DNA of 20,807 bases from an uncultured Lachnospiraceae bacterium (GTDB lineage Bacteria; Bacillota; Clostridia; Lachnospirales; Lachnospiraceae). Under the pieces are notes generated by a model, which saw only the letters and a list, made by a program, of their open reading frames with translations, had not been told where the DNA came from and did no database searches. This document shows, piece by piece, positions 14,461 to 20,807 of the stretch; the stretch's first letter is position 1, and the number at the start of each line of letters is the position of its first letter. The translations under genes were made by a program, and so were the position numbers. The stretch is taken from the NCBI GenBank assembly GCA_934385475.1, contig CAKRPS010000040.1, forward strand, positions 1 to 20,807, read 5' to 3'.

Positions 14461-15004
14461 GTGCTCCTCCCTTTTTCCCATGGCCCTTATGCAGCTTCAG
14501 GGTTTCCATCAAAGAACAGTATTTGTCTGCTGTTGTTACCACCCATGCTTCCCGGCACATCGGCGGCACAACGGACAGTGGCCACATATGTTTGCGGATA
14601 ATATCACGCTGTATATCGTTGAGCTTATATTCCTTCTCCGCATTGCGCAGCGCTGTCAGCGGATGATGAAATCCATGCAGCCTTTGCCGGTTTGCCAATG
14701 CGTTCTTGTCATGCCAGTCATACAGAAAGTAGTCATGGAGCAGCGCACCTCTGACCAGATCCCGTTTATTACAGTGTACATGCAGTTTTTTATTGATCAA
14801 AAGACTGTATCTTGCTACATCCATACAATGATTGTGTACCGTCATACTGCCATGTTGCAGATGACCCTGTGTACTCTTGAAATTATCGGAATCCAGAATG
14901 TCCTGGCCATACCTTTTCAAAAGCTTGTGCATCCTCTTATACCTGTTGTACAGCTTTCTGATCTTCGCTCTCCGTCTTTCTTTTCGATCCCCAAGCCACT
15001 TCAT
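14432..15004 (-). CDS. HD-domain metal-dependent hydrolase, function unknown
   Basis: A 190-residue protein with a strongly basic N-terminus (KERRRAKIRKLYNRYKRMHK) and an HD-type metal site: H57/H59, the H90-D91 pair in GALLHDYFLYDWH, H110/H113/H114 (LHGFHHP), H139 and D160 (TTADKYCS). The HD superfamily covers phosphohydrolases and nucleotidases; no substrate can be assigned. AGAGGA seven bases before the ATG gives a good start. The 3' end overlaps the decarboxylase start by 29 bp, so the two are translationally coupled. The ATG sits in an arm of a 7-bp inverted repeat (15004-15010 and 15032-15038). Confidence 0.82.
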   Translation of the reverse strand: MKWLGDRKERRRAKIRKLYNRYKRMHKLLKRYGQDILDSDNFKSTQGHLQHGSMTVHNHCMDVARYSLLINKKLHVHCNKRDLVRGALLHDYFLYDWHDKNALANRQRLHGFHHPLTALRNAEKEYKLNDIQRDIIRKHMWPLSVVPPMCREAWVVTTADKYCSLMETLKLHKGHGKKGGAHAGNLQSVM

Positions 15005-15050
15005 AGTTATCCTCTTTTCTCTAAAAATGCGTAACTATTACAAAACATGT

Positions 15051-15313
15051 TCAAAAAACCATCTGTATCAGGATCATATAGCACACTGTTCCTGCCCCGA
15101 TACTGAGCAGAATATTCTTTCTCCACTAATGGATACCGGTAAGACATCGCCCAGATACTTCACGAGAGCCGGCACTTCTCTTTTTCCCCAAAATATCAGG
15201 AAAGGAAACGCACGCAGGAGAATCGTACAAAGTGAAACCACCGCGTACCGCAGCATAACCGGTATTGTCTGTCGAAATGCATAGCTGAATTCTGTTTTTC
15301 TTTGTGTATTCAT
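15051..15313 (-). pseudogene. Deletion remnant of an azlC-azlD branched-chain amino acid exporter locus
   Basis: The frame from ATG 15313 starts like AzlC (FSYAFRQTIPVMLRY). It jumps after about 24 residues into AzlD sequence (CTILLRAFPFLIFWGK, VPALVKYLGDVLPVSI), meaning most of azlC and the start of azlD are gone. After a second junction near 15125 the reading frame is lost and stops at 15074. In the next frame the genuine AzlD C-terminus continues (SIGAGTVCYMILIQ) to TGA at 15051. Two internal deletions and a frame change make it non-functional. The start lies one base after the glycosyltransferase stop. AzlCD normally exports branched-chain amino acids. Confidence 0.8.
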
Positions 15314-15314
15314 T

Positions 15315-16502
15315 CTATATGCTCTCTTTTTCAACAAGTTTATGAAGCACGCCGGCCCGGTGTGCCCAGGTGTGTCCCTCCTGTGCAAGCTGGTATCCCG
15401 AATCCGCAATCGACTGCATTTTATCAACGTCTTCCAGAAGTGCTCCTGCAATCTCCGGCAGCTTTTCCATTTCTGAAAGAGAATAGATCGCACTGTTCTT
15501 CTGATCTTCCAGAATTCCGTCAAGATAAATGCTGCTGTCCGTCAGGCACACCGCGCCGTTAAGCATGGTGTTGAAAATGCGGTCATGCGCCCCATCCTTA
15601 AACCAGGGCATGACATTCAGCGACAGCTTCGTCTGTCGGAGCTTCTTCAGACATCCTTCCGAGTCAAGATTGTTCATAAGAATTAAATTTTCCGGGTGCT
15701 TACATTCCAGTCTGTCCCATCCATCGCCGAATACATGCACCTTGATTCCGGCATCCGCAAGCTCCTGTACCGCTCTCCCGCGGAACGTATAACGGACATA
15801 GAGATCAATAAAAGTCAACGATGCCATTGCTTTTTTCAGTTCTTCCTCCGGAACCTCTCCGATTTCCCTGAGCAGGTGCTCCTGTGCAACCTCCTCTACC
15901 GTTCTCCAGGGCTTTGCAAAAAGCTCATCGATCATTCCGTAATAAAATGCCGTGTACTCCTCGTCAATTCTGGTGATATATTTTTCAAAGGTCCGCGGAA
16001 TACAATAATTTCCAACCATCACGACATCATATCTTCGTTGAGAAATCGGTACGTTTGACCGGTCCTTATATAACTGTGTCCCCGCAAGCGGCAGAAAAGG
16101 ACCATTTTCAATCTCGGGAAAAAATCTCCGCATATATTTTTCATGATTTCTGTCAATGCTGATATGATGATAATTTGATGGAACCTTCTCCAAAAAATGA
16201 TGATAATACATGGGGTGATCCACCACAATATTATAGCTTGGTATCTGCAACGCATCCCACATGGATCGTCCATTTTCATCCAGAAAATAGTCCTCTCCAC
16301 TCATCCCGTGAAAATTAAAATTGATCAGGACCGTATTCCCCTTCTCGAAAAAGTCTCCAAAAAACTTCTGCGTGCTGGTCCACGGCTTACTCAGATCAAA
16401 AATAAAAATTTCATGACCCAGCCGCTTCATTTCCTCCGCTATCTGAAGGGAAAAGTAGCCCTGCGTCTCAATGTCACCCACAAAAAACATGATTTTCTTC
16501 AT
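15315..16502 (-). CDS. CgeB-like glycosyltransferase family protein
   Basis: A 395-residue cytoplasmic protein with two Rossmann-like halves. The N-terminal half opens MKKIMFFVGDIETQGYFSLQ and contains YNIVVDHPMYYHH and ISIDRNHEKYMRRFFP. The C-terminal half resembles the glycosyl-transferase group 1 domain found in CgeB proteins (VHVFGDGWD, LSLNVMPWFKDGAHDRIFNTMLNGAVCLTD). CgeB proteins modify spore coats in Bacillus, but relatives also act on surface polysaccharide or flagellin. Donor and acceptor are unknown. The start is taken at ATG 16502, six bases after GGAG; ATG 16505 and TTG 16514 are alternatives. The EIIC gene lies upstream and the azl remnant one base downstream. Confidence 0.78.
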   Translation of the reverse strand: MKKIMFFVGDIETQGYFSLQIAEEMKRLGHEIFIFDLSKPWTSTQKFFGDFFEKGNTVLINFNFHGMSGEDYFLDENGRSMWDALQIPSYNIVVDHPMYYHHFLEKVPSNYHHISIDRNHEKYMRRFFPEIENGPFLPLAGTQLYKDRSNVPISQRRYDVVMVGNYCIPRTFEKYITRIDEEYTAFYYGMIDELFAKPWRTVEEVAQEHLLREIGEVPEEELKKAMASLTFIDLYVRYTFRGRAVQELADAGIKVHVFGDGWDRLECKHPENLILMNNLDSEGCLKKLRQTKLSLNVMPWFKDGAHDRIFNTMLNGAVCLTDSSIYLDGILEDQKNSAIYSLSEMEKLPEIAGALLEDVDKMQSIADSGYQLAQEGHTWAHRAGVLHKLVEKESI

Positions 16503-16544
16503 CATTATCTCCAATGCCGGAATTTCTCCGACAATCCCCGTTCC

Positions 16545-17648
16545 TTATGCGGCAGCTTTCACATCCTGCGTCTCCTGATCCCGGTAAAGCAGCATGGTAA
16601 GCAAAAAGCTTGCAATCAGGGAAACCAGTCCAACCGCAACTGCCTTCACTATATTTATCGGATCATCCGCGCTGTAATACATCAAAATTGCCGGAATACT
16701 TGGGAATGAAAAGATATAGCAGTGCACCGTAATGATTCCCTGTATCGCTCCCGCTATCATACAGCCCAGAACATTCGCAATTAAAGGGGTTTTCTCCTTA
16801 AAGCAAATGCCAAAAATAGACGGCTCGGATATACCCGGGATCAAAACCGTCATCATGGCACTCAAAGCCATAGATTTGCGTTCTGCCTTCTTTGTCTTCA
16901 CAAACACGCCCAGGTCACATCCTGCAAGAGACATATTGGAAATCAGAAAAGCAACCATGATTCCATAATCGACCCCTGTCAGTCCAATCTGTGTAATCGC
17001 AATTGTAATAAAGATCCAATGCATCCCCATGGAAACCAAAAATGTGGTAATTCCGGCAAGCAATGCCCATGCAAGCACCGGTATATGAATCTGTAGGGTA
17101 TTGAGTCCGTCGGCAAGCAGACTGCTCAAAAGACTGACAACCGGTTCAATTACCAGAATTCCAAGAAGCGCTGTGATAAAAATAACACAGACAGCAAGCA
17201 GATATGGCTGCAGGCTTTCCTTGATATGCCTCTTGAAAAACTCTGTTATCTTTGCCATACAATATACCAGTAAAATAATCGGGATCACACTGTATGCGTA
17301 GGTTGCAGAAATAACCGGTATTCCTGCAAAAGTAACCCGCTCACCGCTCTCCATCAGCTCCGCAAACTCGGGCAGGAGCATCACGCAGACACTGGCAATC
17401 GCAAACAGTGGCTCCGTATGAAAATGTTTTGCTGAAGAGTATGCCACCATCACCGGGAGAAAATAAAACGGTGCTGTCGCAATCGCCGACATGATCACTT
17501 CCGTTGATCCGGTCAGGACCGAAAGATTCGTCAAAAGCATAACGATCATCTTCAGAATACCGCCTGCCAGAAGAATCGGTATAATAGGAGACATGCACTC
17601 CGTAATATGGTCGAATACCGCCGTACATCCTTGTTTTATCTTTGTCAT
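16545..17648 (-). CDS. PTS EIIC permease domain protein, stand-alone
   Basis: A 367-residue polytopic membrane protein of the glucose/beta-glucoside superfamily of PTS EIIC (PF02378 type). The start AVFDHITECMSPIIPILLAGGILK matches the opening helix that in BglP-type proteins follows the EIIB domain. The conserved loop GISEPSIFGICFKEKTPLIAN marks the substrate-translocation region. There is no EIIB cysteine domain or EIIA histidine domain in the protein or in its neighbours. It must therefore use partners encoded elsewhere, or serve as a non-PTS transporter or sensor. AGGG-rich sequence precedes ATG 17648. The zinc-ribbon gene ends 27 bp upstream and the glycosyltransferase follows, suggesting one transcript. 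The substrate is unknown. Confidence 0.85.
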   Translation of the reverse strand: MTKIKQGCTAVFDHITECMSPIIPILLAGGILKMIVMLLTNLSVLTGSTEVIMSAIATAPFYFLPVMVAYSSAKHFHTEPLFAIASVCVMLLPEFAELMESGERVTFAGIPVISATYAYSVIPIILLVYCMAKITEFFKRHIKESLQPYLLAVCVIFITALLGILVIEPVVSLLSSLLADGLNTLQIHIPVLAWALLAGITTFLVSMGMHWIFITIAITQIGLTGVDYGIMVAFLISNMSLAGCDLGVFVKTKKAERKSMALSAMMTVLIPGISEPSIFGICFKEKTPLIANVLGCMIAGAIQGIITVHCYIFSFPSIPAILMYYSADDPINIVKAVAVGLVSLIASFLLTMLLYRDQETQDVKAAA

Positions 17649-17675
17649 GGCCCTTTTCCCTTCTGTCTGTTTATT

Positions 17676-18512
17676 TTACCAGTCACTGCCCCAGTCATCA
17701 TAGCTGCTGTCCCAGTCACTTCCGGAATCCCAACTGCTGTCGGAATCCCAGTCACTATCAGAATCCCAACTGCTGTCAGACTCTACATAGTAGTCCGAAT
17801 CCGTAAAATCAGAGTATTCTGAATCGCTTGAATAACTGTATCTATCGAAATAATCATCTGCATTTTGGGTAAGCGTACTGCTCGGTACCGTACTTTCCCA
17901 ACTGTCAGTGTAATAATCATACTCATACCAGCTATCATCTGAACTTTGATAATAATAAGGCGTATCATTATAATAATAGTAGCCAGTTGATGGACCCGAA
18001 ATAGCCACGAAAATAATAATGCCTGCGATCACAAAGAAAAGAACTTCCATCAAAACACTGGTTTTTAATATCCGCCCAATTGCCGTTTTTTTGTGCGATT
18101 TGTTATCTTCATAACCTGTATGGGAGGTTCCCGGCTTGTTCTGATGTGCCTTCTGGACAGCAACACGCTCCTTCATTTTCAGGTACAGTTCATTTACCGC
18201 ATATGCTTCATCTTTCCCTTCATAACGAACTGCACGTGTTCCGTCATCTTTATTCTTATAGACCACAAAATTTCCAGTCTGTTCATCCTTGTAAATACCA
18301 AATGCCCTTGCTCCCCTATAGTCCTCCCCGATAAAGGTTCGCATATCTTTTAAGGGCAGATTATGATCCTGTGCCCATTTTTTTAACTCTTCAATCGTGG
18401 TCGGAACACCATTTCCAACCCTTTTAAACCTTTCATTGGTTGCACCGCAGTTAGGACACTTCTGATCGCTTTCTTCGATCCAGTTGCCACAAAAATTACA
18501 TTTAACCTTCAT
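17676..18512 (-). CDS. Zinc-ribbon single-pass membrane protein with Asp/Ser/Trp/Tyr-rich tail
   Basis: GGGGG five bases upstream supports ATG 18512 (278 residues) over an upstream in-frame ATG at 18545. Residues 5-22 form a four-cysteine zinc ribbon (CNFCG...CPNCG). Residues 35-115 form a soluble domain with IEELKKWAQDHNLP and an unusual beta-like segment (ARAFGIYKDEQTGNFVVYKNKD). A basic stretch precedes one transmembrane helix (about 152-172). The final 105 residues, probably extracellular by the positive-inside rule, are almost only Asp, Ser, Tyr and Trp, with short repeats such as SDSDWD. I know no function. It could be a surface-exposed sensor or scaffold. It has its own promoter-like site and leads into the EIIC gene. 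Confidence 0.8.
   Translation of the reverse strand: MKVKCNFCGNWIEESDQKCPNCGATNERFKRVGNGVPTTIEELKKWAQDHNLPLKDMRTFIGEDYRGARAFGIYKDEQTGNFVVYKNKDDGTRAVRYEGKDEAYAVNELYLKMKERVAVQKAHQNKPGTSHTGYEDNKSHKKTAIGRILKTSVLMEVLFFVIAGIIIFVAISGPSTGYYYYNDTPYYYQSSDDSWYEYDYYTDSWESTVPSSTLTQNADDYFDRYSYSSDSEYSDFTDSDYYVESDSSWDSDSDWDSDSSWDSGSDWDSSYDDWGSDW
17706..17777 (-). repeat. Four imperfect 18-bp tandem units inside the zinc-ribbon gene
   Basis: Units at 17706-17723, 17724-17741, 17742-17759 and 17760-17777 share the core AATCCCA-[AG]-[CT]-C. They encode six-residue periods of the type S-D-S-(D/S/G)-W-D. Units 2 and 4 differ at one base only. Recent slippage or duplication is likely, so tail length may vary between strains. 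Confidence 0.75.
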
Positions 18513-18583
18513 ATAGACCCCCATTTTGTTCTTTAGATACGACACATTGCTGACGTTTCCCGTTTGCTATCACTACCGCATAC

Positions 18584-18592
18584 AGTATAGCA
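18584..18592 (-). promoter_or_regulatory. Extended -10 promoter candidate for the zinc-ribbon gene
   Basis: TGCTATACT on the minus strand is an extended -10 (TGnTATACT), about 72 bp ahead of the chosen start. The expected -35 position (GGCGTC) does not match, which extended -10 promoters tolerate. Confidence 0.4.
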
Positions 18593-18645
18593 TACCATCG
18601 TAAGTCGACGCCACCCTTAAAAAGGTATCTGATTCCCAATACCAA

Positions 18646-18680
18646 AGAGACAACAAACCTCTAAAATGTTTGTTGTCTCT
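18646..18680. terminator. Terminator hairpin downstream of the chemoreceptor gene
   Basis: A perfect 13-bp inverted repeat, AGAGACAACAAAC (18646-18658) with GTTTGTTGTCTCT (18668-18680), has a 9-nt loop. It lies about 85 bp past the chemoreceptor stop and ahead of the zinc-ribbon promoter candidate. T-runs are short on both sides, so termination strength is uncertain. Apart from this hairpin, the gap 18513-18765 holds only the promoter candidate. Confidence 0.65.
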
Positions 18681-18765
18681 GGCATTCTTTTCCCTATGTA
18701 TTTTATTCCTCTGCTTCATTTGCTTATGCAGTCAGCAGCTGACTTGCACGCAACGGATCCTGATC

Positions 18766-20472
18766 TTAATTTTCTGTAACCTTAAATTTTTGAATTAATT
18801 CACGAAGGCTATCTGCTTCACTGCTCATCTCCTGGCTGGCGGCAGCACATTCCTCCGATGTCGCAGAGTTCGTCTGTACAACATCATTGATCTGTTCAAT
18901 TCCCTCGTTGATCTGATAAATTTCCGCTGTCTGCGTTTCCAGTGTATCCGCAATATTGGAAACTTCCTCTGTAATCGTCTTAGAAGTGTTTGCTACGTCA
19001 TCCAACTGTGCAGCCGTCTGTCCTGCAATTACCATACCCTTTTCCACAGCCTTAACGGAAGTCTCAATTAATACAGAGGATTCCTTCGCTGCCTGCGCAC
19101 TCTGGTCGGCCAGTACATTTACCTGGTTTGCTACAACTGCAAATCCCTTTCCGGCTTCACCGGCTCTTGCCGCCTCGATCGAAGCATTTAATGCCAGCAG
19201 ATTTGTCTGCGCAGCTATCTCATTAATTGTTGCAATGATCTTATCAATCTCTTTTGATGCAACGTTAATCTCATTCATGGAATCAACCATTTCACGCATC
19301 TTGCCATTGCTTTCGAAAATATCTTTTCCAAGCTGTTCTACTCTTCCGCTGATCTCCTTTGCGGACTGTGAGTTCTTCGCTACCTGCTCAGATACGCTTG
19401 CAACTGTTGCCGTCAGCTCTTCAACAACTGCCGCCTGATTTGTAGCTCCATCTGCAAGATCACTTGAACTTGATGCCACCTGCTCTGCTCCACTTAAAAC
19501 TTCATCCGAAACATTTTGGATCCCCTTAATAGTATCTGACATGCTCTTTTCAAATGACATAAAGGAATTCAAAATTCCAATAAAATCACCTTTCCACTCA
19601 ACTTCGGGCTGAACATCAAAATTTCCCTCTGAAAACTGCTTCATTGCACGGTCAATATCATCCACATAAGATCCCAGAATACGAATCGATTTACGCATAC
19701 TGTGTGCAAGTCTTCCGATCTCATCTTCAAAATGATACTCCAAAGTGCTATGTAAATTTCCTTCTGTTAATTCTTTTGCCACATCCTCAATTTCATGTAA
19801 TGGATCCAGAATGGATTTCAGCACCTGCTCGCCCGTTTTATTGGAACGAATAATTGCCAGAATCAGGCAGATCACTATGACGGCAACTCCTGCAATCGCA
19901 AGAATCAGGGTAAGCATGACTGTTTGATTGCTGGCCTGATCTGTCTCAATATCCAACTCCAGTCCAATCTCCACCACCTTATTCAATGCGGGTGTACACT
20001 TATTGATAATCGCGTCATTCGCATTCTCTATATTGCCATCCATAATATCCTGCATAATGGAATATCCGATAGTTCCCCAGTCGGAAAGAGAATTGGCATA
20101 TTTTTGATACTGCTCGTCCGAAACAACTCCTGTGCCTTTCAAAATTTTCAGCTCAGAATCAACTTCTGCCAAGATTTCTTCCACATTTTGTTTATACTCA
20201 TCATATTTGGATGTATCCTTATTTAAAGCCATTTCTCTGATATTTCTCGCCGCAGAATTGACATCAATTCTACAGATTTTCACTGCAGTATCTGCACGCT
20301 GTACTTTTTCAACATACTGCATCATATTGGCAAATAAGATACCAATAACCAACACCGAAAGTACACCGGATATCAGCATCATTTTAATGACTTTTTTGTA
20401 ACCGTAGCTTATCCTTTCTTTTAAATGCATTTCTTCCAATTTGCGATTCTTAGAATTTTTTTCCAATGACAT
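18766..20472 (-). CDS. Methyl-accepting chemotaxis protein (transmembrane chemoreceptor)
   Basis: A 568-residue receptor. TM1 is about 29-50, an outer four-helix-bundle-like sensor domain about 51-184, and TM2 about 185-208. A HAMP domain ([18 protein letters not shown]) is followed by a second HAMP-like segment ([15 protein letters not shown], 273-287). The coiled-coil signalling domain contains the invariant tip [26 protein letters not shown] (written here as two parts: [10 protein letters not shown] and [16 protein letters not shown], about 416-441). It should control CheA activity and thereby motility or another CheA-linked output. There is no CheR-binding pentapeptide at the C-terminus (KFKVTEN). 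The ligand is unknown. ATG 20472 follows AAAGGA; the GTG at 20502 lies upstream of that site. A strong promoter and a terminator frame it as a single-gene unit. No other chemotaxis gene is present. Confidence 0.95.
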   Translation of the reverse strand: MSLEKNSKNRKLEEMHLKERISYGYKKVIKMMLISGVLSVLVIGILFANMMQYVEKVQRADTAVKICRIDVNSAARNIREMALNKDTSKYDEYKQNVEEILAEVDSELKILKGTGVVSDEQYQKYANSLSDWGTIGYSIMQDIMDGNIENANDAIINKCTPALNKVVEIGLELDIETDQASNQTVMLTLILAIAGVAVIVICLILAIIRSNKTGEQVLKSILDPLHEIEDVAKELTEGNLHSTLEYHFEDEIGRLAHSMRKSIRILGSYVDDIDRAMKQFSEGNFDVQPEVEWKGDFIGILNSFMSFEKSMSDTIKGIQNVSDEVLSGAEQVASSSSDLADGATNQAAVVEELTATVASVSEQVAKNSQSAKEISGRVEQLGKDIFESNGKMREMVDSMNEINVASKEIDKIIATINEIAAQTNLLALNASIEAARAGEAGKGFAVVANQVNVLADQSAQAAKESSVLIETSVKAVEKGMVIAGQTAAQLDDVANTSKTITEEVSNIADTLETQTAEIYQINEGIEQINDVVQTNSATSEECAAASQEMSSEADSLRELIQKFKVTEN

Positions 20473-20513
20473 AACATATTTTCCTTTCTCTGAAAGATTC
20501 ACAATTCAACTTT

Positions 20514-20542
20514 TATATAACAAAAAAATATACAGTTGTCAA
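20514..20542 (-). promoter_or_regulatory. Sigma-A promoter of the chemoreceptor gene
   Basis: On the minus strand TTGACA (20542-20537), a 17-bp T-rich spacer and TATATA (20519-20514) lie about 40 bp ahead of the chosen start. The -35 is perfect and the spacing ideal, which points to sigma-A rather than to the SigD-type promoters that often drive chemoreceptor genes. Confidence 0.75.
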
Positions 20543-20579
20543 TAAAGTTTTTTCAGGTTCCCTAAGAAAAAATTTTATT

Positions 20580-20607
20580 AAAAAAAGCCTTAGCTCATCA
20601 GAAAGCT
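20580..20607 (-). terminator. Terminator of the tRNA transcript
   Basis: On the minus strand AGCTTT (20607-20602) pairs with AAGGCT (20591-20586, one G-U) and is followed by six T. An alternative stem TTAGCT/AGCTAA (20590-20595 and 20604-20609) is mutually exclusive with it. It lies 35 bp beyond tRNA-Lys. Confidence 0.65.
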
Positions 20608-20641
20608 AAAACTTTTCCATAACCATATATTTATCATAGAG

Positions 20642-20714
20642 TGAAGCACGGGGGATTCGAACCCCCGACAACCTGATTAAAAGTCAGGTGCTCTACCGAC
20701 TGAGCTAGTGCTCC
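20642..20714 (-). tRNA. tRNA-Lys (anticodon TTT)
   Basis: A 73-nt cloverleaf: acceptor GGAGCAC pairs with GTGCTTC (one G-U), D-arm TAGCTCAGTCGGTAGAGC, anticodon stem CCTGA/TCAGG with loop CTTTTAA, T-arm GGGGGTTCGAATCCCCC and discriminator A. The 3' CCA is not encoded and must be added after transcription. It decodes AAA and AAG. Confidence 0.96.
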
Positions 20715-20735
20715 TTATTTTTGGGTAAAATAAAA

Positions 20736-20807
<72 letters not shown>

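Noticed and set aside
15314..15523. Upstream part of an open minus-strand frame reading into the azl remnant
   Set aside because: It lies in a wrong frame inside the glycosyltransferase gene, with an Arg/Cys-rich shadow composition. Only the part from ATG 15313 resembles a protein family.
17706..17777. Possible short CRISPR-like repeats
   Set aside because: The 18-bp units are contiguous without spacers, keep the reading frame and encode SDSxWD periods. They are coding repeats.
18731..18743. GTCAGC-A-GCTGAC palindrome just after the chemoreceptor gene
   Set aside because: A one-base loop cannot form a hairpin, and a site of this size downstream of a gene has no evident role.

Overview
The window reads as chromosomal DNA of a Gram-positive, endospore-forming anaerobe of the Clostridia, most likely Lachnospiraceae. 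Evidence: spmA and spmB are present, the codon use is moderate-GC Firmicute, ribosome binding sites are strong AGGAGG-type, and there is a B. subtilis-like yaaR-holB-ricT-trmN6-rsmI run plus a rhodanese-TtcA fusion of clostridial type. Every convincing gene, both tRNAs included, is on the minus strand; the only plus-strand coding signal is a short remnant near 3.7 kb. The description below follows transcription, from high to low coordinates.

Right end (20.8-16.5 kb): tRNA-Phe and tRNA-Lys with a terminator; a chemoreceptor with its own promoter and terminator; a zinc-ribbon membrane protein with a repetitive Asp/Ser/Trp/Tyr tail; and a PTS EIIC protein without EIIA or EIIB domains. Next (16.5-13.0 kb): a CgeB-like glycosyltransferase, the wreck of an azlC-azlD branched-chain amino acid exporter, an HD-domain protein, and an Orn/Lys/Arg decarboxylase-fold enzyme. 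A 93-bp element with 12-bp inverted ends sits at the decarboxylase stop codon.

Middle (12.8-8.15 kb): a conserved housekeeping run of a guanylate-kinase-like protein, YaaR, DNA polymerase III delta', RicT, TrmN6-like methyltransferase and RsmI. It matches the B. subtilis yaaO-tmk-yaaQ-yaaR-holB-yaaT-yabA-yabB-yazA-rsmI order, but a guanylate-kinase-like protein stands where tmk would be, and yaaQ, yabA and yazA are absent. Then comes a monocistronic acpP with a near-consensus promoter, a terminator and a TTTGA-N3-TCAAA palindrome on its -10, which resembles the operator of the fatty-acid repressor FabT.

Left part (7.7-0 kb): nicotinamidase, an AlkD-type DNA glycosylase, a rhodanese-TtcA fusion next to TcdA (a tRNA-modification pair), then spmA. 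The usual spmA-spmB pair is split by about 2.8 kb that holds an ECF sigma factor, its membrane-bound probable anti-sigma factor and a COG2509 flavoprotein. A terminator follows spmB. The first 422 bases hold a small repeat/hairpin element and the 5' end of an unidentified gene that runs off the window.

I see no CRISPR array, phage, plasmid origin or complete insertion sequence. The best leads for something undescribed are the split spm locus with its sigma module, the acpP operator, the repeat elements at 13.0 kb and 0.26-0.33 kb, and the zinc-ribbon protein.
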